From Desulfamplus sp. (lineage in GTDB: Bacteria > Desulfobacterota > Desulfobacteria > Desulfobacterales > Desulfobacteraceae): DNA of 64,000 nt. The notes below the pieces were generated by a model. That model was not told the DNA's origin and ran no database searches. It saw nothing but the letters and a program-made list of their open reading frames with translations. The translations under genes and the position numbers were made by a program. The stretch's first letter is position 1. Every line of letters starts with the position of its first letter. The DNA is taken from NCBI GenBank assembly GCA_015232465.1, contig JADFZO010000001.1:22215-86214 (forward strand). The letters are read 5' to 3'. Below are positions 1-9,656 of the stretch, one piece after another.

Positions 1-519
1 AGACTACCAAATAGCCGAAGGTTACGGGTAATGGTGGCTGGTATTCCAAACAGTGGTAAATCAACCATAATGAACACGCTTGCTGGTAAAAAGGTTGCAA
101 AAATAGGCAATGTGCCTGCAATTACCAAACATCAGCAGCGAACATCTCTTAAAAATAAAATTGATATTTATGATACGCCTGGAGTTTTGCCGCCCATTTT
201 GGAGAGTGAAGAGCGAGCTTTTAGACTTGCTGCAAGCGGAGCCATATCTGACGTGGCAATTGACTATAACGATGTTGCTATCTTTTCCATAAAATATTTG
301 ATAAAAAAGTATCCTGATGCTATTAAAAATAGGTATGGTATTGAAAATGATGATATATCTGATAGCATTGAAGTTATAAAAAAGATCGGCTCTAAAAGAG
401 GCTGTCTTAAAAAAGGGGGCGTTGTTGATCTTCAAAAGGCTTCAAAACTCATTATAAGAGAGTTGCGATCAGGTAAAATAGGACGTATAACCTTTGAATC
501 ACCAGAAGATTTCTCATAA
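1..519 (+). CDS. rbgA: RbgA/YlqF-type ribosome biogenesis GTPase, C-terminal part
   Basis: The reading frame is open from the first base of the window, so the gene starts upstream and only its last 172 residues are here. The P-loop GIPNSGKST and the G3 motif DTPG are visible, followed by a helical C-terminal tail. RbgA/YlqF proteins are circularly permuted GTPases (G4-G5-G1-G2-G3), so the NKxD motif should lie before the window edge, which fits what is missing. The family acts in late assembly of the large ribosomal subunit. It ends 15 bases before the protease gene on the same strand and may be co-transcribed with it. The family call is good; the exact orthologue within the YlqF/YjeQ-like group is less certain. 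Confidence 0.8.
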   Translation, partial: RLPNSRRLRVMVAGIPNSGKSTIMNTLAGKKVAKIGNVPAITKHQQRTSLKNKIDIYDTPGVLPPILESEERAFRLAASGAISDVAIDYNDVAIFSIKYLIKKYPDAIKNRYGIENDDISDSIEVIKKIGSKRGCLKKGGVVDLQKASKLIIRELRSGKIGRITFESPEDFS

Positions 520-534
520 AAAGGCTTTTGAATT

Positions 535-2730
535 ATGACTACATTAAAAAAATTTTTAGAAAATTTTGTTTTATTTAAAGTGGCAGGGCTGCTATCTATA
601 ATCTTATTTGTTCTTATTTTTATTACGCCAAACTTGTCTTTAGCTTTAGATTCTCCCCCATACTCAATTGAGGGTAAAGCAATTGGCATTGGTGGTGAAA
701 TTAAAAAAGTAACCTTCTCAAAGTATGATGCTGATATATGTGTAAGCATTGTTGCAGCTCTTGAGAGGTCTCACTATCTTGGGCTTAAATTTAACGATAA
801 TCTATCATCAAAGATATTGAATCAATATATAAATATTCTTGATCCAGCTAAAAATCTCTTTACCATCAAAGAGATAAATGAGTTTGAAAAGGTTAGGTAT
901 TGGCTTGATAACACGCTCAAAAAAGGGGATTTAACACCTGGTTACACAATTTTTAATATCTATCTTGAAAGAAGCTATGAGAAACTTAGCTATATCAATA
1001 AAAATATAGAGACATGGCAAAAGAGCCTTAATTTTAATCAAAATGATGAGATAGATTTAGATAGAAAAGATGCCATATGGCCAGTTGATAAAGATGAGCT
1101 TCAAAGGCTTTGGGAGCATGAGTTAAAAAATACCATAATCTCTTTAAAGCTTGAGGGGGAGAGCGATGATGATATTACCAACCTTTTATCCAAACGCTAT
1201 AAAAGCAGGCTCAATCGTCTTGTTCAGACAAACTCTGAAGATGCCTTTAAAACCTATATCAATGCTGTTGCAATGAGCTTTGATCCCCATACCCAATTTT
1301 TTCCCCCTCGTATGTCAGAAGATTTTGATATTCAGATGAGCCTGTCGCTTGAAGGTATTGGTGCTGTGCTGCAGACTGAGTATGAATACACTAAAGTTGT
1401 AAGTCTAATTCCAGCGGGTCCTGCTGATAAATCAGGGTTTTTGATGCCGGGCGATAAGATTATTGGGGTAGGGCAGGGGTTAAAAGGTGCAATACAAGAT
1501 ACAGTTGGTTGGCGTATTGATGAGGTTGTCAACCTAATAAGAGGTCCAAAGGACTCGTTTGTTACGATAAAAATAATCCCTGTTGGGCAAAAAGGGTCTC
1601 ACAATTTTAAGATAATCAATATAAAGAGAGATAAGGTTAAACTTGAAGAGCAGGCAGCAAGTAAAAAAATTATACCAATTAAACGAAATGGTCAGGCTTT
1701 TAATATTGGAGTGATTACAATTCCAACATTTTATCTTGATTTCAAGGGAATGCAAGAGGGGACAAGCGATTATAGAAGCACTACGCGTGATGTCTTTTTT
1801 CTACTTGAAGAGCTAAAAAAAGAGAATATACAGGGGCTTATAATCGATCTTAGAGATAATGGAGGTGGTGCTCTTCAGGAGGCTAATCAACTGACAGGGC
1901 TTTTCATAAAATCAGGACCTACTGTGCAGATACGCTCAAGAAATGGATATATGTCAAGATTAGATGATATTGACCCTTCGGTTGAATATGCTGGACCGCT
2001 TGTTGTAATGGTTAATCGTATGAGTGCATCTGCATCAGAGATATTTGCAGGTGCTATAAGAGATTATAACAGAGGCTTAATTGTTGGAAATCAGACATTT
2101 GGCAAAGGGACTGTTCAAGCTCTTCAGCCAATTGAAAATGGGCAGTTAAAACTTACCAATGCAAAATTTTACAGAGTGTCTGGCGAGAGCACGCAAAATC
2201 TTGGCATTTTGCCTGATATTGAGTTTCCATCAATCTATAACAGCGATGAGACTGGCGAAAGCTCTCTTGATGGTGCGCTACTGTGGGATAAGTCAGAGCG
2301 TGCACAATATAAACCCTATCCTGATACTCAGATTAGTTACACATTATCACAGCTAAAAGATAAGCACCTTAAACGGATTGATAAAAATCCAGATTTTGCC
2401 CACCTAAGAGAGAGATATGAACTCTCAAAAGAGATATACAATTTAAAATCTTTATCTCTTAATATTGCCAAAAGAACAGAATATAAAGAGTATCTCAACC
2501 GTATGGAGCTTGAGATTGAGAATCGCCTTCGCCGTGCCAAAGGGCAGGAGCCTTTAACATCTATTGAGCAGCTTCAGCAGTTAGACCCAAGAAGAAAAGG
2601 TGTTGATGATGAAGAGGTTGTGCTTGAAAAGCCCAAAAAAGAGGATAAAGATGATGTTCTTCTAAAAGAGGCTGAGGAGATTATGGCAGATTTTGTAAAC
2701 ATTGCTCAATCTAAGGGGTATAAGTGGTAG
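535..2730 (+). CDS. prc: Carboxyl-terminal processing protease (Prc/Tsp, family S41A)
   Basis: A 731-residue serine protease of the Prc/Tsp type, which degrades or trims periplasmic proteins from their C-termini. A hydrophobic segment at residues about 16-38 is a signal or anchor. A long N-terminal helical region is followed by a PDZ domain beginning near residue 280 (EGIGAVLQTEYEYTKVV) and the S41 core. The catalytic dyad is visible: Ser499 within SASASEIFAG and Lys524 in TFGKGTVQ, 25 residues apart as in characterised CtpA/Prc enzymes. The acidic and basic C-terminal extension (from about residue 570) matches the long Prc subfamily rather than short CtpA. It precedes a small PII-fold protein and an acyl-ACP thioesterase with short gaps. 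Confidence 0.93.
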   Translation: MTTLKKFLENFVLFKVAGLLSIILFVLIFITPNLSLALDSPPYSIEGKAIGIGGEIKKVTFSKYDADICVSIVAALERSHYLGLKFNDNLSSKILNQYINILDPAKNLFTIKEINEFEKVRYWLDNTLKKGDLTPGYTIFNIYLERSYEKLSYINKNIETWQKSLNFNQNDEIDLDRKDAIWPVDKDELQRLWEHELKNTIISLKLEGESDDDITNLLSKRYKSRLNRLVQTNSEDAFKTYINAVAMSFDPHTQFFPPRMSEDFDIQMSLSLEGIGAVLQTEYEYTKVVSLIPAGPADKSGFLMPGDKIIGVGQGLKGAIQDTVGWRIDEVVNLIRGPKDSFVTIKIIPVGQKGSHNFKIINIKRDKVKLEEQAASKKIIPIKRNGQAFNIGVITIPTFYLDFKGMQEGTSDYRSTTRDVFFLLEELKKENIQGLIIDLRDNGGGALQEANQLTGLFIKSGPTVQIRSRNGYMSRLDDIDPSVEYAGPLVVMVNRMSASASEIFAGAIRDYNRGLIVGNQTFGKGTVQALQPIENGQLKLTNAKFYRVSGESTQNLGILPDIEFPSIYNSDETGESSLDGALLWDKSERAQYKPYPDTQISYTLSQLKDKHLKRIDKNPDFAHLRERYELSKEIYNLKSLSLNIAKRTEYKEYLNRMELEIENRLRRAKGQEPLTSIEQLQQLDPRRKGVDDEEVVLEKPKKEDKDDVLLKEAEEIMADFVNIAQSKGYKW

Positions 2731-2746
2731 GGGATAAATAGTAGTT

Positions 2747-3070
2747 ATGTATCTCATCTCTTTTTATGTGCCAGAATCTCATCTAAAATTAGTTACAGAA
2801 TCTCTTTTTAATAAAGGTGCTGGCAGAGTCGGCAATTATGACTCTTGCTCATGGTTCACCAAAGGTGTTGGTCAGTTTCGCCCCTTAGATGGTAGCCTGC
2901 CTTTTGCTGGCAGAGTTGGTGAGGTTGAGCAGATAGAGGAGATAAAAGTTGAGATGGTTTGTAAAAATAGCCTTATAAAAGAGGCGATGCAAGAGCTTTT
3001 AAGCGTTCACCCATACGAGACTCCTGCCTATCATGCAATTGAAATATTAACACTTGACGATCTTAAATAG
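2747..3070 (+). CDS. Stand-alone YqfO/NIF3-like PII-fold domain protein
   Basis: A 107-residue protein that corresponds to the CutA/PII-like insert domain found inside YqfO-type NIF3 proteins (the COG3323 group), here encoded alone. The N-terminal beta strand YLISFYVPESHLKLV, the GAGRVGNYDSCSW segment and the closing HPYETPAYHAIEI motif are typical. Stand-alone members are common in deltaproteobacteria; their ligand and role are unknown. The ATG lies about ten bases after an AGGGGAT stretch and only 16 bases after the prc stop, and the thioesterase begins 8 bases after its end, so all three are probably one transcript. Confidence 0.75.
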   Translation: MYLISFYVPESHLKLVTESLFNKGAGRVGNYDSCSWFTKGVGQFRPLDGSLPFAGRVGEVEQIEEIKVEMVCKNSLIKEAMQELLSVHPYETPAYHAIEILTLDDLK

Positions 3071-3078
3071 TTGATAGC

Positions 3079-3897
3079 ATGAGTAGATTTGAATCTGAAT
3101 TGGGAGTTTATGCCAAGAGATTGAGTGTTGGATATTCCACAATCGGCAAACAGGGGTTGCTAAAAATTGTCAGTATTATGAACTATTTGCAAGATGCAGC
3201 CTCAGAACATGCTCATCTTATTGGCAGATCAGGTTTTGATTTGGCAGATGAAAATCTTGGCTGGGTTATCTTTCGCTACCATATTGAGATAAAAGCTCAC
3301 CCTCGCTGGCAAGATGAAATTATTGTGAGAACTCGCAGGTTTTCATGCAAGAATCTTTATGAAATACGGCTTTTTAACATAACAAAAGATGAAAAGGATA
3401 AAGAAGAGCTTGTAAGTGCTAAAGGTTGCTGGATCATGGTAAATAAGAAGAGTGGACGACCAGTCAGACTTAGCAGATTTAATACAGAGCAAGGCGGCTC
3501 TTACCCTGAAACCAACTATTTTGAAAATAGCAGCGTTGGGTTAGAGTCATATTTTTCAGAGGTTATAAGATTTAAGGTACCCCATTATAAGCTACAATTT
3601 AAGGTAGAGACGCACGATCTTGATCTAAATGGGCATGTCAACAATGCTGTTTTTGTCAAGTGGGGCGTGGAGAGTGTTCCAGAGTCAATTCTTGCCAACT
3701 TTTTTCCAGCTAAAATTGATGTTATATTTAATAAAGAGTCTCTCTATGGGGATCAAATTATATCGCAAACTGAGTTATGCGAGGTAGATGATAGCTTGCC
3801 TTTAACTCTTCACTCAATCAAAAGGCAGCAAGATAATGCAGAGCTTGCAAATATTAATATCTGCTGGCAAAGATATGTTACCAATTATGTCAGATAG
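3079..3897 (+). CDS. Acyl-ACP thioesterase (FatA/FatB-like, double hotdog)
   Basis: A 272-residue protein of the acyl-ACP thioesterase family, which releases free fatty acids from acyl carrier protein. It contains two hotdog halves. The second half carries the hallmark D-x-N-G-H-V-N-N motif (Asp182, Asn184, His186, Asn188-Asn189), where Asp, Asn and His belong to the catalytic network. The first half has the LQDAASEHAHLIG helix typical of hotdog enzymes. The length fits bacterial homologues, which lack the plant transit peptide. It closes the prc/COG3323 group; a strand switch follows. Fatty-acid chain preference cannot be read from sequence. Confidence 0.85.
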   Translation: MSRFESELGVYAKRLSVGYSTIGKQGLLKIVSIMNYLQDAASEHAHLIGRSGFDLADENLGWVIFRYHIEIKAHPRWQDEIIVRTRRFSCKNLYEIRLFNITKDEKDKEELVSAKGCWIMVNKKSGRPVRLSRFNTEQGGSYPETNYFENSSVGLESYFSEVIRFKVPHYKLQFKVETHDLDLNGHVNNAVFVKWGVESVPESILANFFPAKIDVIFNKESLYGDQIISQTELCEVDDSLPLTLHSIKRQQDNAELANINICWQRYVTNYVR

Positions 3898-3968
3898 TTA
3901 AGATATGCAAGCCTTAAGATAGTTAAAAAAATAACTTATTAAAATTATTTGCTCACAAATGGATCATA

Positions 3969-4934
3969 TCACAACTCATAAGGGGTTAAACTCTCCCATC
4001 CTGTATCTGTAACCAATATTGTCTGTTCAAACTGGGCAGACAGAGAGCCATCATCAGTTACTGCTGTCCATTTATCATCTAAAAGATGGAGTTTTCTTGT
4101 CCCAAGGTTAATCATTGGCTCAATGGTAAAGACCATGCCCGGAACAAGCATCACACCTTTACCCTTTTTGCCAAAATGGAGAACCTGAGGCTGTTCATGA
4201 AAGTTTAGCCCCACACCATGCCCCACAAACTCCCTTACAACTGAACAGCCTTGAGATTCAGCATAACTCTGAATTGCCCAGCCAATATCGCCAAGCCTTG
4301 AACCAGGCTTGACAGTCTCAATTGCCCGTTTAAGAGACTCTCTTGCCACAGATACAATTTTAATTGCATCAGGTCTTGGTGTGCCAACAAAAAATGTTTT
4401 GTTGGCATCTGCATAATACCCATTTAAGATAGGGGTAATATCAACATTGACAATATCGCCATTTTTTAGAACTCGCTCACCGGGAATCCCATGACATATC
4501 ACCTCATTGACCGAAACACAGACACTTTTTGGAAAACCTCGATAATTTAAAGGTGCAGGAATAGCCCCAGCCTTTATTGTCTCATCATGGACAAATGTGT
4601 TTATCTCATCGGTTGTAATTCCAGGGCAGAGCATCTTTTCAACTTTGTCCATAATATCAAGCAGCAGCACACCAGCTTTTCGTATCCCCTCAATCTCGTG
4701 CGGCTCTTTTAAAATAATATCAAATTTTTTTTTATACTCCTCTTTTAAGGTTGGCACTTTTGGAGGAATTTTAATTTGCAGCCTTCCAGCTATTCTGTTC
4801 AAAAGGGTAGGTGGCTGATTTTGAGCTACACTTGAGCCTTGATTTATCTTCATGCAGCAAAATTTATATTTTTTACCGCTTCCGCATGGACATAAGCTGT
4901 TTCTTCCAACTATATTTTTAGATTGTTGTTTCAT
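3969..4934 (-). CDS. map: Type I methionine aminopeptidase with N-terminal SEC-C motif
   Basis: A 321-residue methionyl aminopeptidase that removes the initiator Met from nascent proteins. An N-terminal SEC-C zinc motif is visible (Cys15, Cys17, Cys26, Cys27 in the LCPCGSGKKYKFCC region), as in the MetAP variants that dock on the ribosome. The pita-bread core holds the five metal ligands: two Asp in NVDITPILNGYYADANKTFF, His in GHGVGLNFHEQ, Glu in FTIEPM and Glu in AQFEQTILV. The ATG abuts the miaB stop codon directly, so it is translated from the miaB transcript, the last gene of a five-gene minus-strand group. Confidence 0.95.
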   Translation of the reverse strand: MKQQSKNIVGRNSLCPCGSGKKYKFCCMKINQGSSVAQNQPPTLLNRIAGRLQIKIPPKVPTLKEEYKKKFDIILKEPHEIEGIRKAGVLLLDIMDKVEKMLCPGITTDEINTFVHDETIKAGAIPAPLNYRGFPKSVCVSVNEVICHGIPGERVLKNGDIVNVDITPILNGYYADANKTFFVGTPRPDAIKIVSVARESLKRAIETVKPGSRLGDIGWAIQSYAESQGCSVVREFVGHGVGLNFHEQPQVLHFGKKGKGVMLVPGMVFTIEPMINLGTRKLHLLDDKWTAVTDDGSLSAQFEQTILVTDTGWESLTPYEL

Positions 4935-6446
4935 TTAACTTAACTCTTCTTCTATTTTTGATTTATGCTTAATCGTTCCCCAAAGCGAGTGAGGATAAGC
5001 CTCTTTTATATAAACATCAACTATCTGCCCCTGACTTATATTGTCTGAATAAAAATGGACAATCTTGCCAGACTCTGTCCGTCCTGTCATCTGAGGCAGT
5101 TGCAATTGTGAATCTTCATTGTCATACTCTAATGTATCTTTTATCTGCCGTTTTTTAAGGCTTTTGCCCTCAACTAAAACAGTTTGATAAGTGCCAATTA
5201 ATGCCCTATTTTTCTTTTCAGTGTAGTTATCTTGAAGTGCAAGAAGCTCATTTAGCCTTGCGAGCTTCTCCTCTTCATCAACAGCACCAGAAAATTTTGA
5301 GGCTGGTGCATTTGGGCGATCTGAATATGCAAAGGCAAAAATGCCGTCAAATTCAACGCTTTTTATAAGATCAAGGCTCTGTTCAAAATCGTTGCGAGTT
5401 TCAGACGGAAAACCCACAATCATATCAGAGGAGATAGCAATATCAGGGCACTGCTCTTTAAGCATTGATATTCTCTCTAAATATTTCTCCCTTGTATAGC
5501 CTCTGTTCATCTTCTTTAAAATGGCGTTTGAGCCAGACTGAACAGGAAGATGGAGCTGGCTACACACCTTTTTTATATCCCTGATTGCAAATATAAGCTC
5601 ATCTGAAATATCTTTTGGGTGAGATGTTGCAAATCTGATACGCTCAATTCCATGAATTTTGCTAATCTTTTCAAGAAGTTCTGGGAAAGTGCAATTTTGC
5701 CTGTTAAATATTGTCCTTTGCGTGTGGTTACGCTCTTGAGCATTATTATCGCCAACTATGCCATAAGAGTTTACATTTTGCCCAAGCAGCGTAACCTCTT
5801 TAACTCCATGCCTTGCAAGGGTTGTAATCTCTTGCACAATGCTCTCTGGTGCTCTGCTTCGCTCACGCCCTCTGACATAAGGGACAATGCAGTAGGTACA
5901 AAAGTTATTGCAACCCTGCATAATAGTTACAAATTTTGAGACCTTTTTGCTGTTACTTGTTAAATCTGAATCAGGGTTTGCTCTTCTAATATCAGCAGTT
6001 GGAAAGTAGGGCATTGATTCAAAAATTGATGCACTATCCTCAATATCAGTAATATGCTTTTTACCTTTTGGGTGTTTTCTGTTTAACAAAACCATATTTA
6101 TAAGGTTGGGGAGCCGTGCAAATGATTGAGTTCCCATAACAACGTCAAGATGAGGAATCCGTTTAAAGACATTTTCTCCCTCTTGCTGTGCAACACAGCC
6201 AGCCATAATGGCAATTAGATTTGGATTCTTACGTTTTTTAGTTGCAAGAGTGCCAAGAAAGCTAAACGCCTTCTCCTGAGCCTTTTCCCTTATTGAGCAG
6301 GTGTTACAAACCACAATATCAGCCTTGTCAAGTTTATCTGTCTGTGCATATCCAATATTGTCAAGAATTGATGCAATTTTTTCAGAATCATAACTGTTCA
6401 TCTGACAGCCAATAGTATAAATATAAGCATAACCTCTATAATTCAT
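4935..6446 (-). CDS. miaB: tRNA-2-methylthio-N6-dimethylallyladenosine synthase MiaB
   Basis: A 503-residue radical SAM methylthiotransferase that adds the ms2 group to i6A37 of tRNAs. The N-terminal UPF0004 domain carries the auxiliary cluster cysteines Cys14 (IGCQMNS), Cys50 (NTCSIREKAQEK) and Cys84 (MAGCVAQ). The radical SAM CxxxCxxC motif is Cys179, Cys183 and Cys186. A TRAM domain near the C-terminus (about residues 410-495) should bind tRNA. NTCSIREKAQEK distinguishes MiaB from RimO and MtaB. There is a lengthened stretch at about residues 140-170 before the radical SAM core. It overlaps the DUF4911 gene upstream by 11 bases. Confidence 0.95.
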   Translation of the reverse strand: MNYRGYAYIYTIGCQMNSYDSEKIASILDNIGYAQTDKLDKADIVVCNTCSIREKAQEKAFSFLGTLATKKRKNPNLIAIMAGCVAQQEGENVFKRIPHLDVVMGTQSFARLPNLINMVLLNRKHPKGKKHITDIEDSASIFESMPYFPTADIRRANPDSDLTSNSKKVSKFVTIMQGCNNFCTYCIVPYVRGRERSRAPESIVQEITTLARHGVKEVTLLGQNVNSYGIVGDNNAQERNHTQRTIFNRQNCTFPELLEKISKIHGIERIRFATSHPKDISDELIFAIRDIKKVCSQLHLPVQSGSNAILKKMNRGYTREKYLERISMLKEQCPDIAISSDMIVGFPSETRNDFEQSLDLIKSVEFDGIFAFAYSDRPNAPASKFSGAVDEEEKLARLNELLALQDNYTEKKNRALIGTYQTVLVEGKSLKKRQIKDTLEYDNEDSQLQLPQMTGRTESGKIVHFYSDNISQGQIVDVYIKEAYPHSLWGTIKHKSKIEEELS

Positions 6447-6696
6447 TAATATAAATATCCTTTTTCAAATCACAAAGCACAGCCTCAACATCCTCTTCAC
6501 AACCAGGTGCAATAGCAAACCTAACAAGTCCATATTTTATATCAGGGTTTAGTGCTGTATTGGGATTACTGTTTAAATTAGCAGGCGTTACATCAAGGGT
6601 TGTTATTACTGCAATCCCATCATAAGCCTCAAATATAAACTTTAAAAATCCGATTCTACTCTTATCTACCCTAAAAATTTTGTGAATAGTTCTCAC
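6436..6696 (-). CDS. DUF4911 family protein
   Basis: An 86-residue protein that resembles the DUF4911 family of unknown function, which is largely confined to deltaproteobacteria and often sits beside miaB. It has a ferredoxin-like alternation of strands and helices (HKIFRVDKSRIGFLKFIFEA, then a hydrophobic VRFAIAPGCEEDVEAVLCDL). The start is GTG, supported by AGGAG at 6703-6707 on the minus strand. Its stop overlaps the miaB start by 11 bases, implying translational coupling and perhaps a role in tRNA or ribosome metabolism; that role is inference from position only. Confidence 0.72.
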   Translation of the reverse strand: MRTIHKIFRVDKSRIGFLKFIFEAYDGIAVITTLDVTPANLNSNPNTALNPDIKYGLVRFAIAPGCEEDVEAVLCDLKKDIYINEL

Positions 6697-6730
6697 AACT
6701 AAAACTCCTATAAATATGACCCGTATAGAC

Positions 6731-8476
6731 TTATTTTGTATCTAAGACATCACGAATAAGCATCTCTAAATTTTTTGTGATTAGCGGCTTTTCTACATAT
6801 CTCTTAATCCCAATCTCCAATGCCAGCTCCTCTGATATTTTATGGCTATAACCTGTGCAGAGAATAATCGGAATATTTGGTCTAATTTTAAGAGCTGCGG
6901 TTGCAAATTTATCACCCTCCATCTGTGGCATTGTCATATCTGTTATAATAAGATTAAAGCTATTTGGCTCGCTTTCAAAGGTGTTAAGTGCATCTATGCT
7001 GCTTATAAATGGAAAAACTTTATACCCCATGCCCTCTAAAATCGCCTTAGTAACATCTAATATCATCTGCTCATCATCAATAAGCATGATTGACTCTGTG
7101 CCTAATTTTGTTGACTCTTTTCTCTTATCTGAGGCTGGTCTGCGGCTGCCATTTTTCTCAACCACTGGAAAATAGATGCGAAAAGTTGTCCCTTTACCAA
7201 GCTCGCTATCTACCTTTATGTAACCTTTATGCTCTTGGACCACAACATGGACAATCGCAAGTCCAAGCCCAGTTCCTTGACCCTCTTTTTTTGTTGTAAA
7301 GTAGGGATCAAAAATTTTTCCCTTAATATTGCTATCTATTCCAGAGCCAGTATCGCTGATTTCAAGCTCAAGATACTTTCCAAATTGATTGCTAATCTCA
7401 GGAATACACTCATCTTTTTGGCAATCAATCGCACGCAGATTTACAGCCAATAAGCCTCCGCTATCGCTCATTGCATGGTATGCGTTAGTGCAAAGATTCA
7501 TTAAAAGTTGATGAATCTTAGTTGGATCAGCCATCATCTTTGCTGTGGATTCGATATTTACCTTAATCTCAATCGTAGTTGGAATTATTGACCGAAGCAG
7601 CTTTAGGGTCTCTTTGACAGCGATTGATAGAGTCATGGGGTGCTGTTGCTGTTCAGGATCGTTTCTTCTGCTAAATGTCAATATCTGACGAATAAGATCA
7701 GCAGCCTTTTGTGCACTGTTAAGAATGTTGTCAATATAGGCAAGAGCCTTTCTTGAGTTATTCTCTTTTATGTAATTGCCTGCCAATCTTGAGTAGCCAA
7801 AAATTCCTGATAAGATATTATTAAAATCATGTGCAATCCCGCCAGCAAGCGTTCCAATAGCCTCCATCTTTTGAGCCTGCAAAAGCCTTAATTTTACCTC
7901 CTCTTTTTCATGTTCAGCCTTAGCAAGCTCTGTAATATCTCTAAAAATTATGATTATATACGTATTCCCATCTATCTCTAACGATGAGGTGTTTATATCG
8001 CAGTAGATAGCCTCTCCAAAAGAGGTCTTCATCTCAATATGTCGTAGCTTTACCCTGTTATCAATGGAGTTGGATATAAGTTTTTCTAATATCTCACTCT
8101 TTTGGGGATCAGGAAACAGATTCCATATTTTAAGACTCTCCATGCTTTCATGCGAGTAGGCAAACATACGACAAGCAGTTCGATTAAAAAGATAAAAGCC
8201 TCCTGTGTTAATATCAACAAGAATTATTGCATCGCTTGTGCTGTTAAAGATCATGGAGAACTTTTTTTCGTTCTCTTCAGCCTTCTCCTTTGCAAGAGAT
8301 AGGTATTTAATCTGTTTTTGCAGTTGCGGAAAATAGCTTTTTCTGAGCGAACCCTCCCCAAGCCCTACAATTTTGCTCCTTAAATCCTCTTTAGGATTAT
8401 CTTGAAGCCCATTTTGCAGAGTCTTAATTTCGCTTAAATTGGTTTTAAGCTCATTATTGTCAGAAGAGTTTTGCAT
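6731..8476 (-). CDS. PAS-containing hybrid sensor histidine kinase with receiver
   Basis: A 581-residue soluble hybrid kinase. Order: N-terminal coiled region (1-70), PAS domain (about 72-185), HisKA with phospho-acceptor His216 in GGIAHDFNN, HATPase_c (NLCTNAYHAM N-box, DTGSGID G1, GTGLGLAIV G2), and a C-terminal receiver whose phospho-acceptor is Asp513 in IITDMTMP. No transmembrane segments are present, so the signal is cytoplasmic. The gene starts 17 bases inside the end of the iron-alcohol dehydrogenase gene and is therefore translationally coupled to it. No output regulator is encoded next to it, and the partner is unknown. Confidence 0.9.
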   Translation of the reverse strand: MQNSSDNNELKTNLSEIKTLQNGLQDNPKEDLRSKIVGLGEGSLRKSYFPQLQKQIKYLSLAKEKAEENEKKFSMIFNSTSDAIILVDINTGGFYLFNRTACRMFAYSHESMESLKIWNLFPDPQKSEILEKLISNSIDNRVKLRHIEMKTSFGEAIYCDINTSSLEIDGNTYIIIIFRDITELAKAEHEKEEVKLRLLQAQKMEAIGTLAGGIAHDFNNILSGIFGYSRLAGNYIKENNSRKALAYIDNILNSAQKAADLIRQILTFSRRNDPEQQQHPMTLSIAVKETLKLLRSIIPTTIEIKVNIESTAKMMADPTKIHQLLMNLCTNAYHAMSDSGGLLAVNLRAIDCQKDECIPEISNQFGKYLELEISDTGSGIDSNIKGKIFDPYFTTKKEGQGTGLGLAIVHVVVQEHKGYIKVDSELGKGTTFRIYFPVVEKNGSRRPASDKRKESTKLGTESIMLIDDEQMILDVTKAILEGMGYKVFPFISSIDALNTFESEPNSFNLIITDMTMPQMEGDKFATAALKIRPNIPIILCTGYSHKISEELALEIGIKRYVEKPLITKNLEMLIRDVLDTK

Positions 8477-9656
8477 AAATTTTCTCTACATCCTCTTGTG
8501 TTGGCATAACTGGATTTGTAAGAACACATGGGTCTGAAAGTGCAAAATTGGCAAGCTGAGAGATGCTCTCCTTTTTAATACCCATCTGTGATAGCTTTGT
8601 GTTGATTCCAACCCCTTTTCTAAGTTCACGCACTCTATCTACAAGATTTTGGCGTACAATATCTAAATTTGGCAGCACCTCATCACCATCTAAATTATAA
8701 TCATTATTAGTAACTTTAACACCCATTGCATTTGCAATATCGCAATATTTTTTAGCAGCATATTTAAAGTTGTAGTCAACAGCATGTTCAAGCAAAATAG
8801 CGTTACATTCACCATGAGCAAGATCAAAAGATCCGCCTAAACTGTGAGCCATAGAGTGAACAATCCCAAGACTTGCGTTAGAAAATGCAAGACCAGCAAG
8901 AAGACTTGCAAGCATCATCTGGTATCTGTACTCTATGTTATCAGGCGAGTTATATGCACCTTGAATATTATTGTTAATTAATTCAATAGCTTTTATAGCA
9001 TTTATATCTGTAATTGTAGAGCTTGCGTTAGATACATAAGCCTCAAAAGCGTGAACTAAGGCATCAATTCCAGTCTCTGCCGTAAGTTTTGGGGACATAG
9101 TTATAGTTGTCATAGGGTCAATTATGGCAAGGTCTGGAACCATTGATTTACTTATAATAGCAATTTTAACTTTACGTTTTGTATCTCCAATAATTGCAAA
9201 TTGGGAAATATCAGCAGCTGTTCCAGCAGTTGTAGGGATACAAATAAGGGGGGGACCAGGAATAGTAACTTTATCAACCCCCTCAAACTCAAGAATATCA
9301 GCCTCGTTAGTGCTTACAATCCCAATCCCTTTTGCACAATCCATTGGACTGCCTCCGCCAACTGCAACAATAAGATCGCACGACTCTTTTAAAAATAGGG
9401 CAGCCCCAGCCATCACCTCATAATCTTTTGGATTTGGGGTAACATCGCTAAAGACAACACTCTTTAAGCCATAAGATGTTAATGATTCGACCACTTTATC
9501 AACCCAGCCAGCAGAGATCACGCCATTATCAGTAACTACCAACACTCTGTTTATCCCAAAATTACTAACATACCCCCCAACTGTCTTAAGAGCATCTACC
9601 CCAATAAGAAACTCAGGGGCTACAAATTTCCTTAGCTCGCCTATGTTTGAGTCCAT
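8460..9656 (-). CDS. Iron-containing (group III) alcohol dehydrogenase
   Basis: A 398-residue Fe-ADH that oxidises or reduces primary alcohols, diols or aldehydes with NAD(P). The nucleotide-binding motif GGGSPMDCAKGIG is present. The metal-site region is visible in ETGIDALVHAFEAYVS and HSMAHSLGGSFDLAHGECN, with the spaced His residues expected of the family. The length is typical. AGGAGG seven bases before the ATG is a strong ribosome site. It is the first gene of a minus-strand group running into a histidine kinase that overlaps its stop. Substrate (ethanol, 1,3-propanediol, lactaldehyde) cannot be chosen from the sequence. Confidence 0.92.
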   Translation of the reverse strand: MDSNIGELRKFVAPEFLIGVDALKTVGGYVSNFGINRVLVVTDNGVISAGWVDKVVESLTSYGLKSVVFSDVTPNPKDYEVMAGAALFLKESCDLIVAVGGGSPMDCAKGIGIVSTNEADILEFEGVDKVTIPGPPLICIPTTAGTAADISQFAIIGDTKRKVKIAIISKSMVPDLAIIDPMTTITMSPKLTAETGIDALVHAFEAYVSNASSTITDINAIKAIELINNNIQGAYNSPDNIEYRYQMMLASLLAGLAFSNASLGIVHSMAHSLGGSFDLAHGECNAILLEHAVDYNFKYAAKKYCDIANAMGVKVTNNDYNLDGDEVLPNLDIVRQNLVDRVRELRKGVGINTKLSQMGIKKESISQLANFALSDPCVLTNPVMPTQEDVEKIYAKLF

